The notes below the pieces were generated by a model. The model was not told the DNA's origin. It did no database searches and saw only the letters and a program-made list of their open reading frames with translations. 64,000 nucleotides of DNA from Variovorax sp. 54 (GTDB lineage: Bacteria > Pseudomonadota > Gammaproteobacteria > Burkholderiales > Burkholderiaceae_C): NCBI RefSeq assembly GCF_002754375.1, contig NZ_PEFF01000001.1:3799501-3863500 (forward strand), written 5' to 3'. Below, one piece after another: positions 33,779 to 42,451 of the stretch. A program made the translations under genes and the position numbers. The stretch's first letter is position 1. Every line of letters starts with the position of its first letter.

Positions 33779-35671
33779 ATGGACCCCCGGCTCCTCACCC
33801 TGTATGAACAGGAACTGCGCTACTTCCGCGAGAGCGCCTCGGAGTTCGCGCGCGCCTTTCCGAAGATCGCGCACCGCCTGGGCATTGAGGGGCAGGAGGT
33901 CGCCGACCCGTATGTGGAGCGGCTGATCGAAGCCACGGCCTTTCTGTCGGCGCGCGTCAACCTCAAGCTCGATGCCGAGTACCCGCGCTTCACCGGGCAC
34001 CTGCTCGACATCGTCTACCCGAACTTCTTGGCGCCCACGCCCGCGATGGCCGTGGTGAGCTTTGCGGCGGACCCCGACGACGCCAACCTGGCCCTCGGCC
34101 CCACGCTGCCGCGCGGCAGCGGCCTGCGCGCGCGCCAGGCCGTGGGCCAGAACACGCACTGCGAGTTCCGCACCGCGAGCGCGCTGCGCCTGTGGCCCAT
34201 CGAAGTGCAGCGTGCGCAGTACTTCACCTACGCGCCCGACCTGCCGTTGGGCACGCACCCGCAGGCGCGCAGCATCCGCGGCGGCCTGCGCATCGGCCTG
34301 CGCGCCACGGCGGGGCTGACCTTCAGCCAGCTTGCGCTCGACGACCTGGTGCTGCACTTCGGCGGCAGCGACGACGTGGCCTGGCAGCTGCACGAATGCG
34401 CGCTCGGCCAGCCCGTGGGCGTGATGGTGCGCCCGCTCGCGCCCTCGGGCGCGCTGCAGGGCGAGGCGCGCAGCCTGCCGCCGTCGGCGATCCAGGCGGT
34501 GGGCTTCGAGGACGACGAGGCGCTGCTGCCCGTTACCGCCACCGGCTTCTCGGGCTTCCGGCTGCTGCAGGAGTACTTCGCCTTTGCGCCGCGCTTCCAG
34601 TTCGCGCGCATCGCGGGCCTGCAGCCGCTGCTCGCCACCATGCCCGTCACCGACATCGAGATCGTGCTGCTGTTCTCGCGCGGCGATGCGGCGCTCGAAA
34701 AACTGGTCGGCACCGACAACGTGCAGCTGCACTGCGTGCCCGCCGTCAACCTGTTCAGCCGGCGCCTCGACCGCGTGCCGCTCACCGAAGGCGTGAGCCA
34801 GTTCCACCTGCTGCCCGACCGCACACGCCCGCAAGACTTCGAGGTGCACACCGTCACCGAGGTCATCGGCCACGGCGCGCCGGGCACCGACAGCGCGGCG
34901 ACCGAACAGGTGTTCCGCCCGTTCTACTCGGCCTTCCACGGCGCACGCCACAGCCACCCGGCGTATTTCACGACCACGCGCGAGCCGCGCATGCTGTCGG
35001 TGCGCCAACGCACCGAAGGGCATCGCAGCAGCCACATCGGCTCCGAGGTGTATCTGCAGATCGTCGATCCGCAGCAGGCGCCGTACCCGGCCGCGCTGCG
35101 CCAGCTCGCGGTGACGGCGCTGTGCACCAACCGCGATCTGCCGCTGCTGCTGCCGATGGGGCGCGACAACGATTTCGATTGCGTCGAGTCCTTCCCCGTG
35201 CAGCGCGTGCGCATGGTGCGCGGCCCCTCGCGCCCGGTGTCGCCGGTCGTGAGCCAGGGGCTGGGCTGGCGCGTCATCGACCACCTGGCGCTCAACTACC
35301 TGTCGCTCTCCGACAGCACGCCGGAGCAGGGCGCCGCCGCACTGCGCGAAACGCTGATGCTCTACGCCGTGCATGCCGACGAGATGCGCCAGGGCCAGGT
35401 GCGCGGGCTGCTGTCGGTCAAGAGCCAACCGGTGGCGCGCCGCCTGCCGATGAAGGGGCCTATCGCCTTCGGGCGCGGGCTCGAGGTGACGCTCGAGGTC
35501 GACAAGGACGCCTTCCACGGCCACAGCGTGTTCCTGTTCGGCGCCGTGCTCGCGCGCTACCTGTCGCGACATGTCGAGGTGAACCATTTCGTCGAGACCG
35601 TGCTGCGCCTGTCGGGCAAGGGCGAGCTGATGCGCTGGAGGCCGCTGTGCGGGACGCGCCAGATCCTGTAG
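33779..35671 (+). CDS. tssF: T6SS baseplate protein TssF
   Basis: TssF forms the baseplate wedge with TssG and TssE. The 630-residue protein starts MDPRLLTLYEQELRYFRESA at ATG 33779, the conserved family N-terminus, and continues EFARAFPKIAHRLGIEG and YPRFTGHLLDIVYPNFLAPT. The late block SHIGSEVYLQIVDPQ, then ALCTNRDLPLLLPMG, is also diagnostic. Length agrees with the family (590-640). An in-frame ATG at 33662 would add residues encoded by a repeat and is rejected as the native start. The end overlaps tssG by 25 bp. Confidence 0.95.
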   Translation: MDPRLLTLYEQELRYFRESASEFARAFPKIAHRLGIEGQEVADPYVERLIEATAFLSARVNLKLDAEYPRFTGHLLDIVYPNFLAPTPAMAVVSFAADPDDANLALGPTLPRGSGLRARQAVGQNTHCEFRTASALRLWPIEVQRAQYFTYAPDLPLGTHPQARSIRGGLRIGLRATAGLTFSQLALDDLVLHFGGSDDVAWQLHECALGQPVGVMVRPLAPSGALQGEARSLPPSAIQAVGFEDDEALLPVTATGFSGFRLLQEYFAFAPRFQFARIAGLQPLLATMPVTDIEIVLLFSRGDAALEKLVGTDNVQLHCVPAVNLFSRRLDRVPLTEGVSQFHLLPDRTRPQDFEVHTVTEVIGHGAPGTDSAATEQVFRPFYSAFHGARHSHPAYFTTTREPRMLSVRQRTEGHRSSHIGSEVYLQIVDPQQAPYPAALRQLAVTALCTNRDLPLLLPMGRDNDFDCVESFPVQRVRMVRGPSRPVSPVVSQGLGWRVIDHLALNYLSLSDSTPEQGAAALRETLMLYAVHADEMRQGQVRGLLSVKSQPVARRLPMKGPIAFGRGLEVTLEVDKDAFHGHSVFLFGAVLARYLSRHVEVNHFVETVLRLSGKGELMRWRPLCGTRQIL

Positions 35672-36756
35672 CGCGCGTCAGCCCGGCGGCCCCCGATGTC
35701 GGTGCGCGTGCGCGTGTCGATGCCGCGGTGCAGGCCTGGTCGAGCGATCCCTGGGCGTACGACTACTTCGCGGTGATGCGGCGGCTGGAGTCGGTCGCGA
35801 AGACCACGCCGCGCTGGGGCCGCGCGCTGCTGCCCAGTGCCGAACCGGTGCGCGTGGGGCAGGAGCCGTCGCTCTCGTTCGCGCCCGCCAGCTTCAGCCG
35901 CTTCGAGCGCGCGACCGAGGCCTCGCCACCGCGCCTGCGCCAGCACTTCTTCGGCTACATCGGCCCCAACGGTCCGCTGCCGGTGCACCTGAGCGACTTC
36001 ATCCGCGAGCGCAGCCTGAACCACGGCGACCCGACCTGGCTGGCTTTTCTCGACAGTTTTTCGCACCGCTTCTCGCTGCACTTCTACCGCGCGTGGGCGC
36101 AGGCGCGCCCCGCCGTGGCGCTCGACCGGCCGGGCGAAGACCGCTTTCGCCTGCAGATCGGTGCGCTGGTCGGCATCGGCACGCCGGGGCGCATCGGGCG
36201 CGACGAGATCCATGACGACGCGCGCCTGCACTTCTCGGGCTGGCTCGCGCGCCGCGTGCACAACGCGGAAAGCGTCGAGTCGGTGCTGTGCAGCTACTTC
36301 GGCGTGCCCGTGAGGCTGGAGCGCTGGGTCGGCCACTGGATGCGTGTGCCCCCGGACGAGGTCACGCGGCTGGGGCAGGGCGAGAGTTCGCGTTCGATGG
36401 GCATGGGCGCCATGCTCGGCACGCGCGCCTGGGACCGGCAGCACCGCGTGCGCCTGCACCTGGGGCCGCTCACGCTCGACCAGTACCGCATGTTCCTGCC
36501 CATCGGACCGGCGCGCCCTGTGCTGCAGCGCTGGATGCAGCAGCTGCTGGGCGACGAACTCGAATGGGACGCCGAGCTGGTGCTCGAAAAGGCCCAGGTG
36601 CCGCCCACCCGGCTCGGCCAGCGCGATGGCAACGCGCCGCGCCTGGGCTGGGTCTCGTGGCTCGGCACGACACCCCGCGCGCGCGACGCGGCCGACGTGC
36701 GCATTGCGCGCCGTTCGGCCCCGGCGTTTCAAACCACCCCCTCGCCAATCGTCTAG
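35647..36756 (+). CDS. tssG: T6SS baseplate protein TssG
   Basis: TssG pairs with TssF in the baseplate. From GTG 35647 the product has 369 residues. Family blocks are WAYDYFAVMRRLES, RVGQEPSLSFAPASF, RQHFFGYIGPNGPLPVHLSD, FLDSFSHRFSLHFYRAWAQA, and the C-terminal LGTRAWDRQHRVRLHLGPLT. GTG at 35647 is preferred because GGAG lies 6 bp upstream. It starts inside the tssF 3' end, giving a coupled overlap. Length is slightly above average because of an alanine-rich N-tail. Confidence 0.93.
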   Translation: MRDAPDPVARVSPAAPDVGARARVDAAVQAWSSDPWAYDYFAVMRRLESVAKTTPRWGRALLPSAEPVRVGQEPSLSFAPASFSRFERATEASPPRLRQHFFGYIGPNGPLPVHLSDFIRERSLNHGDPTWLAFLDSFSHRFSLHFYRAWAQARPAVALDRPGEDRFRLQIGALVGIGTPGRIGRDEIHDDARLHFSGWLARRVHNAESVESVLCSYFGVPVRLERWVGHWMRVPPDEVTRLGQGESSRSMGMGAMLGTRAWDRQHRVRLHLGPLTLDQYRMFLPIGPARPVLQRWMQQLLGDELEWDAELVLEKAQVPPTRLGQRDGNAPRLGWVSWLGTTPRARDAADVRIARRSAPAFQTTPSPIV

Positions 36757-36775
36757 ATGAGATACGGAGTCCTCC

Positions 36776-39487
36776 ATGAGTGAAATCAGCCGCACCGCCC
36801 TCTTCGGCAAACTCAACTCGCTGGCCTACAAGGCTATCGAGGGCGCCACCGTCTTCTGCAAGATGCGCGGCAACCCGTATGTGGAGCTGGAGCACTGGTT
36901 CGCCCAGCTGCTGCAGGCACAGGACTCCGACCTGCACCGCGTGATCCAGCACTACGGCCTCGATGTGTCGGTGATCGCCAAGGACATGACGGCCGCGCTC
37001 GACCGCCTGCCGCGCGGCGCCACCGCCATCAGCGATTTTTCGCCGCACATCGAGAACGCCATCGAGCGCGCCTGGACCTACGCCACCCTGCAGTTCGGCG
37101 AAGCGCAGGTGCGCACCGGCTACATCGTGGTCGCCATGCTGAAAACGCAGAGCCTGCGCAACCCGCTGTTCAATCTCTCGAAGCAGTTCGAGAAGATCAA
37201 GGTCGAAGACCTGGCCGACAACTTCCCCAAGATTTGCGACGCCTCGCCCGAAGCGCAGATGCGCGCCCAGGACGGCACTGGCATGGGCAGCGGCACACCC
37301 GGCGAAGACTCGGGCGCCATGGCGCCGGCCGCCATGGGCAAGGGTGATGCCCTCAAAAAATTTGCTGTCGACCTCACGGAGAAAGCCAAGAAGGGAGAGA
37401 TGGACCCGGTGACCGGGCGGGACGAGGAAATCCGCCAGATCGTCGACATCCTCATGCGCCGCCGCCAGAACAACCCGCTGCTCACGGGTGAGGCGGGTGT
37501 CGGCAAGACCGCGGTGGTGGAAGGCTTCGCGCAGCGCCTGGCGCGCGGCGATGTGCCGCCGCAACTGAAAGACGTGAAGCTGCTCACGCTCGACATCGGC
37601 CTCTTGCAGGCCGGCGCGAGCATGAAGGGCGAATTCGAGCAGCGCCTGCGCCAGGTGATCGACGAGGTGCAGAGCTCGCCGACGCCGATCATCCTGTTCA
37701 TCGACGAGATCCACACGCTCGTGGGCGCGGGCGGCGCGGCCGGCACCGGCGATGCGGCCAACCTGCTCAAGCCGGCGCTCGCACGCGGCAACCTGCGCAC
37801 CATCGGCGCGACCACCTGGGCCGAGTACAAGAAGTACATCGAGAAGGACCCGGCACTCACGCGGCGCTTCCAGGTCGTGCAGGTGCCCGAGCCCGACGAG
37901 ACCAAGGCCATCCTCATGCTGCGCGGCGTGGCCAGCGTGCTCGAGAAGCACCACCGCGTGCAGCTGCTCGACGAGGCCATCGAAGCGGCCGTGAAGCTGT
38001 CGCACCGCTACATTCCCGCGCGCCAGTTGCCCGACAAGGCCGTGAGCCTGCTCGACACCGCCTGCGCGCGCGTGGCCGTGAGCCAGCACGCGACGCCGCC
38101 TGAAGTGGAAGACTGCATGCGCCGCATCGAAGGGCTCACGGTCGAGCAGGAGATCATCGGCCGCGAGGCCACCATCGGCATCGACGTGACCAAGCGCTCG
38201 GCGCAAGTGGAAGCGTTGCTGGTCGAATCGAAGCTGCAGCTCGATGGACTGAATGCGCGCTGGCAGGAAGAGAAAGGGCTGATCGATCGGCTGCTCGAAC
38301 TGCGCGCCAAGCTGCGGGCCGGGAACAAGCCGGTGGATGCGGCACCGGCCGACGGCGATGCGAACGCCGCCGTGCCCGCCGCGCCAGCGAGCGAAGACCG
38401 CGCGGCGCTGCTGGAAGAGCTGCATGCGCTGCAAGCCAAGATCCATGCGGTGCAGGGCGAGTCGCCGCTGATCCTGCCGTCGGTCGACGAGCAGGCCGTT
38501 GCCTCCGTCGTCGCCGACTGGACCGGCATTCCCGTCGGCCGCATGGTCAAGAACGAAGTCGAGGCGGTGCTCAAGCTCGCCGACACGCTCAACCAGCGCG
38601 TCATCGGCCAGAAGCACGGCCTGGAGATGATCGCGCGTCGCATCCAGACCTCGCGCGCGCGCCTGGACAACCCGCAGAAACCCATCGGCGTCTTCATGCT
38701 CTGCGGCACCTCGGGCGTGGGCAAGACCGAGACCGCACTGGCACTGGCCGAGGCGCTGTACGGCGGCGAGCAGAACATCATCACCATCAACATGAGCGAG
38801 TTCCAGGAGGCGCACACCGTCTCCACGCTCAAGGGTGCGCCGCCGGGCTACGTGGGCTACGGCGAGGGCGGCATCCTGACCGAGGCCGTGCGCCGCCGCC
38901 CCTACAGCGTGGTGCTGCTCGACGAAGTGGAAAAAGCCCACCCCGACGTGCACGAGATCTTCTTCCAGGTCTTCGACAAGGGCTGGATGGAAGACGGCGA
39001 GGGCCGCATGATCGATTTCAAGAACACGATCATCCTGCTCACCACCAACGCCGGCAGCGAGCTCGTCATGAGCATGTGCCGCGACCCCGAGCTGCTGCCC
39101 GATTCGAACGCGCTGGCCGATGCACTGAAGGCGCCGCTGATGAAGGTGTTCCCGCCCGCGCTGCTGGGCCGCATCGTCACCATTCCCTATTACCCGCTGT
39201 CGCCCGACATGATGAAGAAGATCGTGCGGCTGCAGCTGGGCCGCATCAAGAAGCGCGTGGAGACCAACCACGGCGTGCCGTTCGAATACACCGAGGCGGT
39301 GATCGAGCAGGTGGTGGCGCGCTGCCAGGACCCGGAGTCGGGCGGGCGCGTGATCGACGCGATCCTCACCAACACGGTGCTGCCCACGATTTCCGTCGAG
39401 TACCTGCAACGCCTGGCGTCGGGCGGCGAGATCCGCCGTGTCGCGCTCGACGTGAAGGACGCGGACTTCACCTACGCGTTCGACTGA
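36776..39487 (+). CDS. clpV: T6SS AAA+ disaggregase ClpV (TssH)
   Basis: ClpV disassembles the contracted TssB/TssC sheath for reuse. The 903-residue protein has an N-domain, a first AAA+ module with Walker A GEAGVGKT at about residues 238-245 and Walker B LFIDEIH, and a coiled-coil middle region (KLQLDGLNARWQEEKGLIDR). A second AAA+ module has GTSGVGKTETA at about 643-653 and VVLLDEVEKAHPDV. Both ATP sites look intact. The N-terminal NSLAYKAIEGATVFCKMRGN, rather than a ClpB-type start, marks it as the T6SS paralogue. It begins 19 bp after tssG. Confidence 0.96.
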   Translation: MSEISRTALFGKLNSLAYKAIEGATVFCKMRGNPYVELEHWFAQLLQAQDSDLHRVIQHYGLDVSVIAKDMTAALDRLPRGATAISDFSPHIENAIERAWTYATLQFGEAQVRTGYIVVAMLKTQSLRNPLFNLSKQFEKIKVEDLADNFPKICDASPEAQMRAQDGTGMGSGTPGEDSGAMAPAAMGKGDALKKFAVDLTEKAKKGEMDPVTGRDEEIRQIVDILMRRRQNNPLLTGEAGVGKTAVVEGFAQRLARGDVPPQLKDVKLLTLDIGLLQAGASMKGEFEQRLRQVIDEVQSSPTPIILFIDEIHTLVGAGGAAGTGDAANLLKPALARGNLRTIGATTWAEYKKYIEKDPALTRRFQVVQVPEPDETKAILMLRGVASVLEKHHRVQLLDEAIEAAVKLSHRYIPARQLPDKAVSLLDTACARVAVSQHATPPEVEDCMRRIEGLTVEQEIIGREATIGIDVTKRSAQVEALLVESKLQLDGLNARWQEEKGLIDRLLELRAKLRAGNKPVDAAPADGDANAAVPAAPASEDRAALLEELHALQAKIHAVQGESPLILPSVDEQAVASVVADWTGIPVGRMVKNEVEAVLKLADTLNQRVIGQKHGLEMIARRIQTSRARLDNPQKPIGVFMLCGTSGVGKTETALALAEALYGGEQNIITINMSEFQEAHTVSTLKGAPPGYVGYGEGGILTEAVRRRPYSVVLLDEVEKAHPDVHEIFFQVFDKGWMEDGEGRMIDFKNTIILLTTNAGSELVMSMCRDPELLPDSNALADALKAPLMKVFPPALLGRIVTIPYYPLSPDMMKKIVRLQLGRIKKRVETNHGVPFEYTEAVIEQVVARCQDPESGGRVIDAILTNTVLPTISVEYLQRLASGGEIRRVALDVKDADFTYAFD

Positions 39488-39532
39488 CCGGGCGCCCCGA
39501 CGACCGGACGCCCCAACCTCCAGAGACACAAG

Positions 39533-42451
39533 ATGGCCGACCTCGAGTTCCGCATCGACAGCGATTCCCCCGCCAACGACGACCTGAAGTTCTGGCGCAT
39601 CGTCGGGCACGAGGGACTGGCGCGGCCGTCGAGCTACGAGCTCACGGTGCTGTCGGCGCGCGAGGACCTCTCGGCCAGCGACATCCTCGGGCGGGCCTTC
39701 GACGTGGTGATCGAGTTCTTCGATGCCGACGAGGGCAAGCACGAACGCCACGCCAAGGGCCATGCCGTGCGCTTCACGCGCATGGCGCAGATCGGGCGCT
39801 ATTTTGAATACCGCATCAGCCTGCGCTCGTGGTTCTGGCTGCTCACCAAGCGCATCAACTCGCGCATCCTGCAGGACAAGCCGGTGCTCGAGGTGCTCGA
39901 GGCGGTGTTCGAAGACAGCCCCATCACCAGCATCAAGAAGACCAACATCGACGGCGTGATCGCCACGCACGACCCGCGCCGCTATTGCGTGCAGTTCCAG
40001 GAAAGCGACTTCAGCTTTCTCTCGCGCATCCTGGAAGACGAAGGCATCTACTACTGGTTCGACGCGCACGACACGCCCGGCACCATGTGCCTGTCCGATG
40101 CGAGCGACATGGCGCACGCCGCGCTGCCGGTGTCCGGCGTGATGCGCTTCATGCCCAAGGGCGCGGGCGAGGCGCGCTTCAACGAGTTCGAGCAGTGGGT
40201 CAGCGCGCGCCAGTTCCAGTCGGGCACTTATGCCTCGCGCGACACCGACTACAAGGCGATCAACCGCGTGCTCAAGCCCACTGCCACGGTGGCCGACGAC
40301 CACGAGCTCTCGAGCCTCGAGGTCTTCGAGTACCCCGGCGGCTACTTCAAGCCGAAGGAATCCGATGTGGTGGTTTCGCACCGCGCCGACGAGATGATGG
40401 CGCGCCGCCAGCTGCATTGGGCGATCACGCACTGGCCCGACGTCGCGGCCGGGCGCAGCTTCACGCTCGAGGGCGACCCCGACGGCACGCGCAACGGCGA
40501 CTACCTGATCGGCGGCTGCATCTTCGCCGTGACCCACCCGGGCTACGAAGGCCTGGGCCAGGAGGGCGCCTCGCAGCCCGTCGAAGAGGTGCTGCGCGAG
40601 GCCATCGCGGCCGACGCGGTGAATGTCGACTGCCTGGCGCCGCTGGTCGAGATGATCCGCAGCACGCCGGCGCTGCGCAACGCCACGCGCGGCACCGGTA
40701 CCTTCCTGATCACGGCGCTGCCGGCCAAGACCTCGTTCCGCCCGCCGCGGCTCACGCCGCGCGTGACCATGCCGGGCCCGCAAAGCGCCATCGTGGTCGG
40801 CGGCAAGGGCAAGGAGCACGACGTGGACGAGATGGGCCGCGTGATGGTGCACTTCCACTGGGACCGCTACGACGAACGCGACGACAAGTCGACCTGCCGC
40901 ATCCGCGTCTCGCAGCCCTGGGCCGGCAAGGGCTGGGGCGGCTACTTCGCGCCGCGCATCCACCAGGAGGTGATCGTCGACTTCATGAACGGCGACCCCG
41001 ACCGGCCGATCATCGTGGGGCGGGTCTACAACGACGACCAGCCGATCCCATACAAGTCGGCCACGCAGAGCGGCTTCAAGACGCGCTCCACGCCGGGCGG
41101 CGGCAACGCGAACTACAACGAGATCATGTTCGAGGACAAGAAGGGCGAGGAGCTGGTCAACATCCACGCCGAGCGCAACATGTCCCGCTCCGTGGAGGTC
41201 GACGACTCGATCACCGTGGGCCACGACCAGAGCATCACGGTGGACAACGACCGCACGGTCCACACCATCGGCAACGAGAAGCGCGAGGTCGACAAGGACC
41301 AGCGCAACATCATTCACCAGCACCAGCACACCAACGTGACCTGGTGCCAGTACAACCACATCGGCCAGCACCAGCAGAACATCGTCGGCGACAAGGGCCA
41401 GTTCAACCAGATCGCCGGCAAGGTCGACATGATCATCGGCCAGACGCTGAACACCAACGTCACCGGCGCCATGACGCAGTACTCGGCCTCGCTGGCGCTC
41501 ACCTCGGGCCCCGTGACCCTGGCGGTGGGCACGCTGGGCATCGGCGCCTCGGGCAACATCAGCGTCGCCTCGGCCGCCGACCGCAAGGACACCAGCGGCG
41601 GCAGCCACATGATCGCGGCCACCTCGGGCATCAAGATCGTGAGCGCGGGCGACGTCGACCTGATGTCGTACGCGAACATCAACCAGACCTCGACCGGCTC
41701 CAACACGACCGTGCTCGGCTCGAACAGCAGCGGCTACCTGGGCATGTCGAACGAAGCCAACATGGGCCTGGCGACCAGCACCTTCCTGGGCCTGCAGATG
41801 GGCAACTTCATGGGCGCCTCGATCGACAACGCCCTGGCCATCAGCATGGAGAACTGCGCGGGCCTGCGCATGGGCAACATCGGCGCGCTCGACCTGAGCC
41901 TGTCGGCCTTCGACATCGACTCGACCGGCATCAAGGTCGTCAACCCCGGTGCCGGCGGTGGCGCGGCGGCGGGTGCGATGGTGGCGGTGTCGGCACTGGC
42001 CGGGCTGGGCGCCGCGGCCATGGGGGTGTCCGGCGTCGCCGCCACGCTGCAGCAATATGCCGACGCGGCCAAGGCGCTGCGCGACACGGCGGCCGAACTC
42101 GACGACATGCCGGTGCTGCAAAGCAAGCTGAACGAGATGGCCACGGCGGCCGATCGCCGGCTGGCGCAGGGCCGGGCCGGTGCGGGCGCGGCCATCGGTG
42201 CCGTGGCCGGTGCGGCCTACGGCCCGGGCGGCGTGCTGATCGGCGCAGGCATCGGCGCGCTCGCCGGCGATGCCGCGTTGCCGGCCACCGTCGCAACGCC
42301 ACCGGGCCCGCCAGCCCCGCACGAGGCGGCCAAGGCGGCGCCCACGCAGCCGGCACCACCGACTGCGCCGCCTGCACCCGGCCCGTCGGATGGCGGATCA
42401 GGAGGTGGTGGATCGGGAGGCGGATCAGGCGGCGGATCGGGAGGCGGCTGA
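39533..42451 (+). CDS. vgrG: T6SS spike protein VgrG (TssI), full length
   Basis: The 972-residue VgrG trimer tips the Hcp tube. The gp27-like region covers about residues 1-400 (ESDFSFLSRILEDEGIYYWF). The gp5-like OB-fold is at about 410-500 (VHFHWDRYDERDDKSTCRIR, WAGKGWGGYFAPRIHQEVIV, GDPDRPIIVGRVYN). A beta-helical needle with many VDDSITVGHDQSITVDN-type repeats runs to about 800. The C-terminal extension is first alanine/glycine-rich (AGAMVAVSALAGLGAAAMG), then proline-rich, and ends in a Gly-Ser tail. No known toxin domain is seen. The stop overlaps the next ATG (TGATG), so the DUF2169 protein is coupled and is probably its cargo or adaptor. Confidence 0.95.
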   Translation: MADLEFRIDSDSPANDDLKFWRIVGHEGLARPSSYELTVLSAREDLSASDILGRAFDVVIEFFDADEGKHERHAKGHAVRFTRMAQIGRYFEYRISLRSWFWLLTKRINSRILQDKPVLEVLEAVFEDSPITSIKKTNIDGVIATHDPRRYCVQFQESDFSFLSRILEDEGIYYWFDAHDTPGTMCLSDASDMAHAALPVSGVMRFMPKGAGEARFNEFEQWVSARQFQSGTYASRDTDYKAINRVLKPTATVADDHELSSLEVFEYPGGYFKPKESDVVVSHRADEMMARRQLHWAITHWPDVAAGRSFTLEGDPDGTRNGDYLIGGCIFAVTHPGYEGLGQEGASQPVEEVLREAIAADAVNVDCLAPLVEMIRSTPALRNATRGTGTFLITALPAKTSFRPPRLTPRVTMPGPQSAIVVGGKGKEHDVDEMGRVMVHFHWDRYDERDDKSTCRIRVSQPWAGKGWGGYFAPRIHQEVIVDFMNGDPDRPIIVGRVYNDDQPIPYKSATQSGFKTRSTPGGGNANYNEIMFEDKKGEELVNIHAERNMSRSVEVDDSITVGHDQSITVDNDRTVHTIGNEKREVDKDQRNIIHQHQHTNVTWCQYNHIGQHQQNIVGDKGQFNQIAGKVDMIIGQTLNTNVTGAMTQYSASLALTSGPVTLAVGTLGIGASGNISVASAADRKDTSGGSHMIAATSGIKIVSAGDVDLMSYANINQTSTGSNTTVLGSNSSGYLGMSNEANMGLATSTFLGLQMGNFMGASIDNALAISMENCAGLRMGNIGALDLSLSAFDIDSTGIKVVNPGAGGGAAAGAMVAVSALAGLGAAAMGVSGVAATLQQYADAAKALRDTAAELDDMPVLQSKLNEMATAADRRLAQGRAGAGAAIGAVAGAAYGPGGVLIGAGIGALAGDAALPATVATPPGPPAPHEAAKAAPTQPAPPTAPPAPGPSDGGSGGGGSGGGSGGGSGGG

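Noticed and set aside
36470..42322. A 1950-codon open frame antisense to clpV and vgrG
   Set aside because: High-GC coding DNA commonly leaves the antisense frame open. The translation is rich in Arg/His/Ala/Gln without recognisable domains, and the sense genes are certain.
39829..42450. Upstream extension of the DUF2169 gene through vgrG in another frame
   Set aside because: The DUF2169 domain starts cleanly at ATG 42451 with a TGATG overlap; the extension is a low-complexity shadow of vgrG.
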